NCBI GenBank assembly: GCA_045660825.1
Contig: JAZREN010000067.1
Coordinates: 1-64,000 of the forward strand
Direction: 5' to 3'
Length of the DNA: 64,000 nucleotides
Origin: HGM04593 sp045660825
Lineage (GTDB): Bacteria > Bacteroidota > Bacteroidia > Bacteroidales > Bacteroidaceae
The translations under genes and the position numbers were made by a program. This document shows, piece by piece, positions 41,278 to 51,100 of this stretch. The notes under the pieces were generated by a model. That model saw nothing but the letters and a program-made list of their open reading frames with translations. It searched no databases and was not told the origin of the DNA. Numbering within the stretch: the first letter of the stretch is position 1; every line of letters begins with the position of its first letter.

Positions 41278-42870
41278 ATGGTACACGAATTTCAGTTAAG
41301 GGTGCAGCCCTATGAGGCGGCCAACGAGCAGTCGCTCGCACGATATATTGCCCGTGAGAAGGGTATGGACGAGCGCACGATAAACGCAGTGCGCGTGTTG
41401 CGCCGCAGCATTGATGCACGCCAACGTACAATATACATTAACCTCACGGTGAGGGTTTTCGTGAACGAGATACCCCCTGCCGATGAGTACACTGCACGCG
41501 AGTATCCCAACGTAGAGGGCAAGCGCCCGGTAATTGTTGTAGGTGCCGGCCCTGCGGGTCTTTTTGCAGCGCTCAAACTCATTGAGAACGGTCTGCGCCC
41601 CATTGTGGTGGAGCGTGGCAAGGATGTGCGCACACGCAAGGTTGACCTTGCAAACATATCGCGCACGCACACCGTGAACCCCGAATCGAACTACTGTTTC
41701 GGTGAGGGTGGTGCAGGTGCATACTCCGACGGTAAACTCTATACCCGCAGCAAAAAGCGCGGCAGCATAGAGGGCGTGCTCAACATCTTCTGCCAGCACG
41801 GCGCAAGCCCCACAATCCTTGCCGACGCGCACCCGCACATTGGAACAGACAAGTTGCCACGTGTGATTGAGAACATACGTAACCGCATAATTGAGTGCGG
41901 CGGCGAGGTGCGCTTTGAGACCCGCATGGAAGAGATACTTTTGAGCGGAGGCAAGGTGTGCGGTATACGCACCAACAACGGCGAGGTACTTGCCGATGCC
42001 GTTATCCTTGCAACAGGACACTCGGCAAAGGATGTCTACCGTTGGCTCAACAGCAACAACATAGCATTGGAGGCAAAGGGCTTTGCTGTGGGAGTGCGCT
42101 TGGAGCACCCTTCGGAGCTTATTGACCAGATACAGTACCACTCGCCAAAAGGCCGTGGAAAGTATTTGCCGGCTGCAGAGTACAGCTTCACTACACAGGT
42201 AAACGGCCGTGGAGTATACAGCTTCTGCATGTGCCCCGGTGGTGTGGTAATCCCATCGGCTTCGGCAGCACAGGAGTTGCTCGTTAACGGTATGTCTCCG
42301 TCGCACCGTGGTGGCGCATGGAGCAACTCGGGAATGGTTGTGCAGATTAACCCCGAGGATGTGCTGCTGCCCGAGATGCAGATTGACTGCGACGGCATTG
42401 ACCCTGTTGCCGATGATTCGCCCTTGCGCGTGATGAACTTCCAGGAGCGCCTCGAGCGTCTCTGCTGGGTGATGGGTAACCGCAAGCAGACAGCTCCCGC
42501 ACAGCGAATGACCGACTTTGTACGCGGCAAACTGAGCTACGACCTGCCGCGCAGTTCATATGCTCCGGGGCTCATATCTTCGCCCTTGCACTTCTGGTTG
42601 CCCAAGTTCGTCTCAACGCGCCTGCAGCGTGGCTTTGAGCAGTTCGGCCGCATGTCGCGCGGCTTCCTCACCAGCGAGGCTACAATGATTGGTGTAGAGA
42701 CACGTACATCATCGCCTGTACGCATAGTGCGTGATAACGAGACACTGCAGCATGTTACCGTTGGGGGCCTTTTCCCCTGCGGCGAGGGTGCCGGCTACGC
42801 CGGTGGCATTGTCTCGGCGGCAGTGGATGGCGAGAGATGTGCAATGGCGGCGAAAGAGTATTTGTCGTAG
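41278..42870 (+). CDS. FAD-dependent oxidoreductase (HI0933/GidA-like flavoprotein)
   Basis: The 530-residue protein has a short N-terminal domain (1-80, VRVLRRSIDARQRTIYINLTVRVF). A Rossmann FAD site follows (VVGAGPAGLFAALKLIENGL...VVERG), then NYCFGEGGAGAYSDGKLYTR, the NAD(P)/FAD motif ATGHSAKDVYRWL, and a C-terminal VGGLFPCGEGAGYAGGIVSAAVDG closing the FAD site. Conserved across Bacteroidetes as a dehydrogenase of unknown substrate. Confidence 0.85.
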   Translation: MVHEFQLRVQPYEAANEQSLARYIAREKGMDERTINAVRVLRRSIDARQRTIYINLTVRVFVNEIPPADEYTAREYPNVEGKRPVIVVGAGPAGLFAALKLIENGLRPIVVERGKDVRTRKVDLANISRTHTVNPESNYCFGEGGAGAYSDGKLYTRSKKRGSIEGVLNIFCQHGASPTILADAHPHIGTDKLPRVIENIRNRIIECGGEVRFETRMEEILLSGGKVCGIRTNNGEVLADAVILATGHSAKDVYRWLNSNNIALEAKGFAVGVRLEHPSELIDQIQYHSPKGRGKYLPAAEYSFTTQVNGRGVYSFCMCPGGVVIPSASAAQELLVNGMSPSHRGGAWSNSGMVVQINPEDVLLPEMQIDCDGIDPVADDSPLRVMNFQERLERLCWVMGNRKQTAPAQRMTDFVRGKLSYDLPRSSYAPGLISSPLHFWLPKFVSTRLQRGFEQFGRMSRGFLTSEATMIGVETRTSSPVRIVRDNETLQHVTVGGLFPCGEGAGYAGGIVSAAVDGERCAMAAKEYLS

Positions 42871-43023
42871 GGAAAGACTAAAAAGCGAAATTTACCATCG
42901 GAATATCGCGCTTTGTTATCCCGAACCGAAGGGAGGGATCTATAAATCAAATCTGAGATATCTCCCATTGACTTTTGCCCCTTCGGGCGTCGACCGTTGG
43001 TTCGCTCGATATGACATAAGAGT

Positions 43024-43061
43024 AAATAATTTGGGTGGCCTCACAGCCACCCAAATTATTT
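43024..43061. terminator. Bidirectional terminator before manA
   Basis: AAATAATTTGGGTGGC (43024-43039) and its perfect complement (43046-43061) flank a 6-base loop. The sequence works both ways between converging genes and overlaps the manA stop. Confidence 0.9.
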
Positions 43062-44028
43062 ATTCTTCTATCCAACTTCTCAGGAGCTCCATCTCCCCTT
43101 CGGGGCAAATCTTGAGCCCGGTTGTCGTTGCGGGTACAAGGATGCTCTCGCCCTGGTGGATGCTCATGGTATTGCCGTTGTTGTCGGTGATGGTTCCCTT
43201 GCCAACTGTGCAGATGAGAATCACAAACGAGTCAAGCTCGGCAAGTGGCATGTCGTACTCCTTTGTCAAGCGATAGATATCGGTAGTAAAGTAGCGGCAC
43301 GATACAAGCTGTGTGGCCTTGTCGGGCTGTGCGTCGTAGTATGTGCGGTAGTCGGGCAATACGGTGTAGTCAATTGCGCCCTTGCTCATCTCGGTGTGCA
43401 ACTCGCGTGGGTTGCCGCTGTCGTCGCAACGGTTGAAGTCATAAATGCGGTAGGTGATGTTCGATGTCTGCTGAATCTCGGCAATGAATGCACCGGCACC
43501 TATCGAGTGGATGCGGCCTGCGGGGAGGAAGAATACATCGCCTTTGTGGATGTCATACTCCTGCAACAGGTCGGTGATGGTGTTGTCGGCAATGCTCTGC
43601 TCATACTCCTCGGGTGTCACCTGTTTTGCAAAGCCCGAGCGCAGGCGTGAGCCCGGGTCGGCATCAACAACATACCACATCTCGGTCTTTCCCTTTGACT
43701 GGTGGCGCTCCCAAGCGAGCTTGTCGTTGGGGTGTACCTGGATCGAGAGGTCCTGACGCGCATCGATGAACTTGATGAGAAGCGGGAACTCCTTGCCAAA
43801 ACGCTCGTAGTTGCTCTTGCCAAGCAAGGCTGCCTTGTCGCGTGCAATGAGCTCGGGCAACTTCATGCCGGCATCAACGCCCTCGGCAACAACCGACTCG
43901 TTGTCCTTTACGCCCGAAATTTCCCAGCTTTCGCCTACCTGTTTCTTGCTTGATTCTACTTCCTTGTAAGGGACAATCTTGTCTCCGCCCCAAAGCATCG
44001 ACTTCAATATAGGTTTGAATTTGTACAT
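43060..44028 (-). CDS. manA: Mannose-6-phosphate isomerase, class I
   Basis: The 322-residue cupin enzyme interconverts mannose-6-phosphate and fructose-6-phosphate. Zinc ligands are visible in SIQVHPND (Gln and His), KTEMWYV (Glu) and PAGRIHSIGAG (His), the type I PMI order. The Bacteroidetes version is shorter than the E. coli enzyme (391) and this length is typical. It diverges from the next gene. Confidence 0.93.
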   Translation of the reverse strand: MYKFKPILKSMLWGGDKIVPYKEVESSKKQVGESWEISGVKDNESVVAEGVDAGMKLPELIARDKAALLGKSNYERFGKEFPLLIKFIDARQDLSIQVHPNDKLAWERHQSKGKTEMWYVVDADPGSRLRSGFAKQVTPEEYEQSIADNTITDLLQEYDIHKGDVFFLPAGRIHSIGAGAFIAEIQQTSNITYRIYDFNRCDDSGNPRELHTEMSKGAIDYTVLPDYRTYYDAQPDKATQLVSCRYFTTDIYRLTKEYDMPLAELDSFVILICTVGKGTITDNNGNTMSIHQGESILVPATTTGLKICPEGEMELLRSWIEE

Positions 44029-44193
44029 ATTGTGTTTGTTTAATGGTTTGCTGAATACATCGTTGCAAGTTATGTATTTTTTATTATTGCCATATTGAAT
44101 ATTGTGTTAATGAATGTTAAAAATGGGGGGGGTAAAAAGTGTTGCGCTGTTTGGGATTTTTTACTTATCTTCGCGCTCAAAATAATTTATTGT

Positions 44194-46473
44194 ATGTTTA
44201 AAAGGATATTATTGTCGATAGCACTGCTTTTCATTGCCTTGAATGTGGCTGAGGCACAAGGCATTGGCGGCCGTGTAATCAATGGAGAGTCTGTGCCGGT
44301 TGAGGGCGCAAATGTGGTACTTCAAAGCATCGATTCTGTTTATGTGGATGTTGCGCTGACCGACAGTGCCGGTCTCTTCTCTTTCTCGCATAATATGGAG
44401 AAATACCGCCTTGTGGTAAACCACATGGCCTACCATTCGCGCGAGGTGGAGTATAGCATGCCTTTGGTGGGTGATATTGTCCTTGAACCGCAGGACAGGA
44501 TGCTTGGCGAGCTTGATGTGGTTGCCGAGCGGCCATTGGTGAAGGTGGAGAATGGTGCTTTGGCCTATGACCTTGAACAGCTCACGCACGACAAGGCAGT
44601 GAACAATACCTACGAGGCACTGACAAGGTTGCCAGGCGTGAGCGAGAAGGATGGTAGCTTTACCCTTGTTGGTGCAAACTCCCTGGCTGTAATAATAAAC
44701 GGCAAGCCATCGACTATGAGTGCCGAACAGGTTGCATCGTTGCTAAAAAGCACTCCCGTGGGGCGCGTTGAGAAGGTCGAGGTAATGTACAGTGCACCGC
44801 CACACTATCATGTGCGTGGTGCCGCGCTCAACATTGTGCTTAAGAAGGATACCCAATACTCGCTGCAGGGTGAACTGGGTGGCGACTACATAAACCGTTT
44901 TACAGACAATGGCGGCGCTCATGCCTTTTTGCGCGCTGCAACTCCCAAGTTTGCGTTCGATGCAATGTACAACATATCGCGCCTGTCCGAGGTGCAGGAT
45001 CTTGATATGATTTCACTGCACACTCTTGGTGGCGTGCAGCACGATATACGGCAGTTGCAGGAGATACGCGGCAGCTTGTGGAAACATAGTGCAAGGGCGG
45101 CGTTTGAGTATAATTTCAACGAGAAGAACAGTGTGAGCCTTGCCTATAACTACCAGACAAAAACCGATGCCGAGAGCAGTTCGACATCGGTCGGCAACTA
45201 CCAGAACTCCGAGCAGAGAAAGGTTGTTGACAGTGACCACATGCATAACTTCTCTCTGCAGGCATTGACCGGGATTGGCCTCTCGCTTGGAGTGGACTAC
45301 ACCATGTACAAGAACCACAGCACGCAGCACATGGACGTCACTTTCCTCAGTGACAGTACACAACTTTTCATGTCGCAGAATGCGGGGCAGGATATACGTT
45401 CGCTACATGCGTATGCCGACCAGAAGCACTCTTTCGCCGGCGGGTGGACACTTGGCTATGGTGCATCGTACCGCAACAGCGAGAGCAACGATTACCAATT
45501 ATTCGATGCTGGTAGCACATTGGCAGGAACAAACGTTGAGGCAGCCTTGTCCGAGCACACTGCCGAGGCATATGTCTCGTTCGGCCGTCAATCTCCGCTC
45601 GGACTGTCGTTCTCATTGTCGGCTACAGCAGAGTATTACAAGGTCAACGAGCGCGAGAGATGGACATTCTATCCACAGGCTTCGCTCACATATATGCGTC
45701 ACCCCGACCACATCTTTCAGTCCACATTCAATGTGAACAAGCAGTATCCCTCGTACTGGCAGATGCAGTCGGCTGTGAGTTACATCGACGGTTACTCCGA
45801 ACTGCATAACTCGCCCGGGCTTGAACCATCAAAGGCATATGTGTTCAATGCGAACTATATATTGAAACAGAAGTATGTGTTCGGCGTGTTCTGCAACTAC
45901 ATCGACAAGTTCTTTGCCCAGGCAATGTACCAGGCAACAGATCGCCTTGCACTCATTTACCAGACCCACAACTGGGATTACTACTTGCAATCGGGTGTCG
46001 TGACCGTATTGCCGTATTCCCCTGTCAAGTGGTTCAATACACGTGCTACGTTGGTTGGCTTTTACATAGCGCAGCGTTGCGACAACTTCTTTGACATTGG
46101 CTTCGAGGATAGGAAATTCGCTGCCAGTGCCTCGCTCAACAATAGCTTTATTGTGAGCAAAGACCTTGTCTTTGAACTCAATGGTTGGGTGCAGTCGCCA
46201 ATCACACAGGGAACATTCTCGGTAAAGACTATGTGGAGCCTCTCGGCCGGTGCAAAGTGGAACTTTGCCGGCGGCAAGGGAACTTTGAGCTGTTTCTATA
46301 ATGACATCTTTAACTCAACCATCAGCGAAATGGGAATGGATTATAAGGGGCAGTACATAGTCCACAAGAATAATATGTACACCCGTAACTTTACGCTCTC
46401 GCTCGTTTATCGATTCGGTGGTTACAGGAAGAAAGAGGCGAAGGAGGTAGATACCTCACGCTTCGGTCATTGA
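44194..46473 (+). CDS. Outer-membrane beta-barrel protein, TonB-dependent-receptor family
   Basis: The 759-residue protein starts with a signal peptide (MFKRILLSIALLFIALNVAEA). A CarboxypepD_reg-like beta-sandwich follows (VINGESVPVEGANVVLQS, about 25-110), then a plug-like domain (EALTRLPGVSEKDGSFTLVG...VNVIVLKK style) and a long beta-barrel of 10-residue strand repeats to the end. No SusD partner is encoded nearby and no SusC signature is seen. A start at 44095 adds residues that do not look like a signal; 44194 is chosen. Ligand unknown. Confidence 0.85.
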   Translation: MFKRILLSIALLFIALNVAEAQGIGGRVINGESVPVEGANVVLQSIDSVYVDVALTDSAGLFSFSHNMEKYRLVVNHMAYHSREVEYSMPLVGDIVLEPQDRMLGELDVVAERPLVKVENGALAYDLEQLTHDKAVNNTYEALTRLPGVSEKDGSFTLVGANSLAVIINGKPSTMSAEQVASLLKSTPVGRVEKVEVMYSAPPHYHVRGAALNIVLKKDTQYSLQGELGGDYINRFTDNGGAHAFLRAATPKFAFDAMYNISRLSEVQDLDMISLHTLGGVQHDIRQLQEIRGSLWKHSARAAFEYNFNEKNSVSLAYNYQTKTDAESSSTSVGNYQNSEQRKVVDSDHMHNFSLQALTGIGLSLGVDYTMYKNHSTQHMDVTFLSDSTQLFMSQNAGQDIRSLHAYADQKHSFAGGWTLGYGASYRNSESNDYQLFDAGSTLAGTNVEAALSEHTAEAYVSFGRQSPLGLSFSLSATAEYYKVNERERWTFYPQASLTYMRHPDHIFQSTFNVNKQYPSYWQMQSAVSYIDGYSELHNSPGLEPSKAYVFNANYILKQKYVFGVFCNYIDKFFAQAMYQATDRLALIYQTHNWDYYLQSGVVTVLPYSPVKWFNTRATLVGFYIAQRCDNFFDIGFEDRKFAASASLNNSFIVSKDLVFELNGWVQSPITQGTFSVKTMWSLSAGAKWNFAGGKGTLSCFYNDIFNSTISEMGMDYKGQYIVHKNNMYTRNFTLSLVYRFGGYRKKEAKEVDTSRFGH

Positions 46474-46482
46474 TGACTGAAA

Positions 46483-46515
46483 CTGAAAGGTGAAATGTGA
46501 AAACGGAAAGGTGTC
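46483..46515 (+). repeat. CTGAAAGGTGAAAA-type repeat
   Basis: A full unit (46483-46496) and a diverged one (GTGAAAACGGAAAGGTG). It lies just after the beta-barrel gene stop. Confidence 0.65.
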
Positions 46516-46663
46516 GTTGTTGCATAAAAGGAGGGTGATGACAGTTTAATTTGACAAATGGGCTCACCTGCAAAAATTGGGGTTACGAATAAGTCAACTT
46601 TTATTTGTCGGCAGTTTTTACCCTTAACATGGTATCGTATATTCTTCTTGTTGTCGTTCTGTC

Positions 46664-46948
46664 ATGTTCTTTCGTAGCGCGAAAGAACCAAAGCGCCCGG
46701 CACCGGCAAAATCAGTCATAACAGCCTTTTGCTCAGGAGTCGCAGGGCGACATCCCTCGGTCGGCTGTTATTTGCCGCAAACAGCTGTTCGTTCAAGCAT
46801 CGGGGACAAACAACTCGCTTTTCACGCAATAACAGCATCACATATATGCACCGCTCAAACAAATTTTGTCCTGTTTCCGATGCTTGCCCGGCTATTTGCT
46901 GTGATTTTGATGGTGCCGGTTTTAAAATATTACAATTTTACGCTCTAA
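46664..46948. repeat. Dispersed Bacteroidales intergenic element, ORF-like
   Basis: An open stretch reads FFRSAKEPKRPAPAKS, then GRHPSVGCYLPQTAVR. I recognise this family as recurring in Bacteroidetes intergenic DNA with little sign of translation. It has no recognised domain and no promoter. It is listed as an element, not a gene. The rest of 46516-47161 shows no gene. Confidence 0.45.
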
Positions 46949-47470
46949 AATCTGTGATTCAGGCCAATGAATCTTCATAACAAAGGTAATTCGTCGCTGA
47001 AAGCGAAATTTACATGTTAGCAAGCGGAAGCAATTTCAAGAAATTTTAAATGGTTGTTAATTTAATACATCAATAAGCTATATCACAAACTTAAAGCAAA
47101 CGGAATTATACACATCTTTTTGCGACTGAGCCAAAATATCCTCCAACGATGTTGACCAAATATTTAGGGGTGGCTCGATTTGGACAGTCCTTTTTCGGCG
47201 GTAAAAACAAATTCACCGCCAAAGTCATTTATTTACAATATGTTATATTGAACGATTGTGAAACGAGTTTCTGCACAATCGCTGCTTAAACTCTAATTTT
47301 GCTCTTGGCGTGTAGCCTTCTATGTAGTCTAAATTAAGACCAATTAGTTGCGCTTTATGAAAAATTGCTTAACTTTGTATAAACATTAAAGATTTTTGCC
47401 TATGAAACATAGCGTATAGTTTGATACGCACATTTAGACATATTGAAAAAGCGTTTTAGCTTTATTCTGT

Positions 47471-47587
47471 CATTTCGAAAGTTTGGCGACTAATGAATAC
47501 CGACAAGAATACTGCAAAAATGCTCGCGCTTAACGGTGCGGGCTTTTGGTTATTCTGTCGGTAGGTTACGCCAAACACCTCGAAATG
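47471..47587. other. 117-nt near-continuous hairpin
   Basis: Nested inverted arms pair in order: CATTTCGA with TCGAAATG, TTTGGCG with CGCCAAA, TACCGACA-GAATA with TATTC-TGTCGGTA, CAAAA with TTTTG, and GCTCGCGC with GTGCGGGC. It could be a structured RNA or a cruciform end of a miniature element. Confidence 0.6.
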
Positions 47588-47703
47588 CGGATACACTAAA
47601 AGTACCGCGCTTTTTTTGTGCGTTTTATTGAAGTAAATCAAGGTACAACGGAGTAACCGAAAAACCGTTAAATGAGTAGGGATAATTTTTATCAAATTAT
47701 ATT

Positions 47704-47877
47704 ATGAATAGCGTATTTACTATGTGCCCCACTTGCGGCAATTGCAAAAAAGATGATAGAATTTACAGATGTCCAAGCTGTGGAAGGATCTTGTGTGAGC
47801 GTTGTGCTCCTTATAACTACTGCCCTATTTGTAATGGACCTCTAACTTGGAAAGATCAAATAGGCTATATTGGATAA
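47704..47877 (+). CDS. Cysteine-rich zinc-finger microprotein, 57 aa
   Basis: The small protein starts MNSVFTMCPTCGNCKKDD and contains nine cysteines, arranged as CPTCGNC, CPSC, CERC and CPIC, a double zinc-ribbon or RING-like pattern. It ends PLTWKDQIGYIG. It lies inside the 989-bp inverted-repeat element and is followed by a hairpin terminator (47899-47941), which supports a real transcript. No family recognised. A DNA- or protein-binding role is likely from the zinc-finger form. Confidence 0.65.
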   Translation: MNSVFTMCPTCGNCKKDDRIYRCPSCGRILCERCAPYNYCPICNGPLTWKDQIGYIG

Positions 47878-47898
47878 TATACCATTAATTATAACAAA

Positions 47899-47941
47899 AG
47901 TGGCGTATGTAGGAACCCGTGTAGTTTCTTCATACGCCACT
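47899..47941 (+). terminator. Terminator after the zinc-finger gene
   Basis: AGTGGCGTATG (47899-47909) and CATACGCCACT (47931-47941) form a stem, followed by a short T-rich run. Confidence 0.65.
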
Positions 47942-48169
47942 CTGTTTATTCACAACACATCATTGGAAGATGCTTGATTTCAGAGCCGTACTTTCAAAAC
48001 TGCTATACATATTTACTCGTCGGGAAATGGATTTAACCACAACCTCCATGTAGTCTTCTATGTAGGATTTAGCAATTTTCGTAAAAACTAACACTGAAAA
48101 TCAATCAGTTAAAAATAAAAAGCATAGTCCAGTTTGAGCCACCCCTAAATGTTTATATAGTATGTTCCT

Positions 48170-51100
48170 TTACTTTAAAAGGAACTTCTTTCCGTTCTTT
48201 ATGTAGATGTGTCCCTTCAGCGGATGGAGAACCTTGCGGCCCTGCAGGTCGTAGATGGCATTGTCGCACTCGCGCTCAACAGTTTCAATGACAGGCTCAA
48301 TGGCGGTCAAGCCGTCGGCCTCAAGATACTCGGTGTTGTCGCGCTCAAGCTCGAAACTCTCAATGGTCATACAGATCTTGTCGTTCATGTTCACGAGCAG
48401 ACCGAGTGAAACCTGTGTCTCTTCTTCGAGGACAAACTCTACCTTGTTGGACATTACTGTACCCTTTGCTGCCATTTGTGTGTATGCAAGTGCATTTTCG
48501 ATGCTTGCCACGCCTGGGATGTTCTTTGCGTCATCGACAACCACGTAGCTGTTTCCGCACTGTCCCTCCCATTTACTGTGGTAGTTTGCAGTGAAGGTAT
48601 ATGCACCTGCTGGCAAGGTTACTGTCTGGTAAACCTTGTGGTTGCTCAGGGTGCTGAATCCGTCCCAAGTGGTGGTGAATGTCATACACTTGTCCTTCTG
48701 GGCATCGACATGTGCACCTGTGGTGATACCACCCGATGTAACGGCGTTCTCAATGTTCCAGCCTGTCAACTTGTAGAAACGGTTGCTTACACTTGAATTT
48801 ACAAGAGTTGTGCTGTGCTGGAACGCTGCGCGGTAGTTGGTGAGGAATTCTGATGTCACGTCACCGCTCAATCCTCCAGCCTCGCCGCTCAGGCTGAAGA
48901 CACCTCTTGACAATCCCCATGCATCACCGTCGGGGCCAAATCCGCTACGTACACCGTCGTAACCATTACCGCTACGGTCGATTACGCTACCACCGCTCTG
49001 GTTGAAGTCGTAGTAGAGCAGCAGGCCATCCATTGATGTCGGGTTCTCAAGCGGTGCGTTACATACAGCCTTGAGGGCCTCATACTTCACGCTCTTTGTC
49101 CACACGCGCAACTCGTCAATCTGTCCGTTCATCTTGGCATTGTCATTGCCAATAGTGAACTTGCTGAGCGATGGAACATATGCATTTGTTGATACATAGC
49201 TTGTAGAGTAGTACTCACCGTCGCGGTAGAAGTCCATGTAGCCGCCGTCAACAATGACAGCATAGTGGTGCCACTCGTTTTCGATGACAAAGTCGTTTGT
49301 ACTGCTCTTGCCGGTGTAACCGTTTGCCGATACATGCATCTTGCCATTCCCGTCGGTCTTGATGAAGAATGTCGATTCGCTGTCACCAATTCCAAGGCAG
49401 TTGCTTGAAAGGCTCTCGGGGCGCATCCACCACTCAACAGTAAAGGCATCGTGTCTTGATGTTGTTACAGGCGCTGTGACCTTGGCATTGTCGCGGCCTG
49501 TGAAGTTGAGGCCGTTCTTGCTGTCGGCGTTGCACACAATGAGAGCACGCTCTCTCTTGGTACTGCTTGTGCCCACGAGGTTGTTGACCTTGAGTGTTAT
49601 ATCATAGACACCGCTCTCTGCTGGTGTGAAACTGCTGTTCTGGCCGTTGATTACATACTTCTTGCTTGGGCTCTCAATTGTCCACTGCCAGCCCTCGGGG
49701 TTGTACTTTGAAACATCGGTGAGGTATGTTGTCTCACCTTTCATTATTATGGCCGGGTTTACTTCAAATGCAGCAACAGGCTCCGAGTCAAGGACATCAA
49801 TGTCGATGCTTGATGTGGCTGTCTTCTTGCCCGAAATAGATGTCACCTTAAGCGTTACTGCGTGTGTGCCGCCAACGTTGTACACTGCACTGGCGCGCAG
49901 ACCTTGTGCTTTCTCTTCTTCGGCACCGGGAGTTGACCACTCATAAGTGTATCCCAGCTGTGGGTTCTCTACTATGAACAGAACCTTCTCGCCCAGGATT
50001 ATAGGTGTCTTGCTCACCTTGAATGTAGCATCGGCATCGGGCTCTTCGTTCACGGTAACTGTGATTGTCTCGCTAACGCTCTTGCCGTCGCTGTCCTCGG
50101 CAGTAATTGTGACGCTCTTCTCGCCTGCCGATGTGAATGTCGCGGTCGGCTCGGCAATCGTCACATTGTTGATGCCCGCATCGGGGATGTTCCATGTTAT
50201 CTTTGTTGCGGCATCGCTGTATGTTGCAGAGAACTTTACCGGGGTGCCGGCATAGATTGTGCTTGTGACAGGGTCAATGCTTGCCGAGAGTGTCGCTGCG
50301 GTCTTGCCCATAGTCTTGCTACTTGTCTCAACGCTGTAGCTGGTGTTGAGGATTGCAGCGTGGTTACCGCTTACACATTCGCGCAGCATTGCTGTGCCAT
50401 CTTGTGTAATGACATCGCCCTTGTAGTATGCAACCAGGCCGTCGGGGAGTATGCTGCCCGAGAACTGTGCATTCATGCTGTTCTTTATCTCGTTGGCTGT
50501 GCGCACCCTATTCCATATTCTTATCTCGTCGTAGCTTGCATCTGAAGCATCACCCTCGCCGTTTGCTCTGAATACAAAATCGCCCCAGCCACCAACGCCG
50601 CTATAAGAATTGCTTGAGAACGACTTCTTGCGGACACCATTTACATATACAATCATTGACTTGTCTTTGACAACAAAGGCTATGTGTGTCCATGTACCCG
50701 CCTTCAATGTACCGGCATCGGTGTTGCTGCGGTTGTTTGTGTCCCATCCCACGGTGAACGAACCGTTGGCATTTGCGTGCATCATGAACTTGCCCCAACC
50801 CGGGCCGGCACTCTGGTTCCAGTCCCTCAATGAGTTTGGCTTTATGTAGAACTCCATTGTCATTTCGTTATACTTCTGGTCAAAGACATTCGGTATGCTG
50901 AAACCGGAATTCTTCAGGTTGATGACCTTGTTCTCGCTGTCATATGCAACAGGGGCCGTTACTGTTGTCTTCTGCGACTCCTTGTCGTTGTCATATATTG
51001 CCGAAACACTGAATGTGCCGTTCAGCTCAACACTGCTTGGAATGGTGTATGCCAATGCTGCTGCATCCATTTCGGCAATCTGCTCGTTATTGTGGTATAT

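Larger units (their letters stand above)
47162..48150. mobile_element. 989-bp element with 24-bp terminal inverted repeats, no intact transposase
   Basis: Left end ATTTAGGGGTGGCTCGATTT (47162 on) and, inverted, the right end ATTTAGGGGTGGCTCAAACT (to 48150) match over 24 bases with 3 mismatches. Short remnants open on the minus strand lie just inside both ends (47243-47369 with DYIEGYTPRAKLEFKQRLC; 47960-48095 with IAKSYIEDYMEVVVKSI). They may be the ends of a lost transposase. Inside are a 117-nt hairpin and a zinc-finger ORF. No clear target duplication is visible. IS family not assigned. Confidence 0.6.

Noticed and set aside
46664..46948. A 94-codon ORF in the intergenic element
   Set aside because: It matches a dispersed intergenic family by eye and has no domain, so it is listed as an element.
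47462..47695. A 77-codon minus-strand ORF through the long hairpin
   Set aside because: Its sequence is explained by the nested inverted arms and not by coding; no promoter or homologue is recognised.
47150..48165. Target-site duplication around the 989-bp element
   Set aside because: The flanks (ACCAAAT and GTTTATA) do not match, so no duplication can be claimed.
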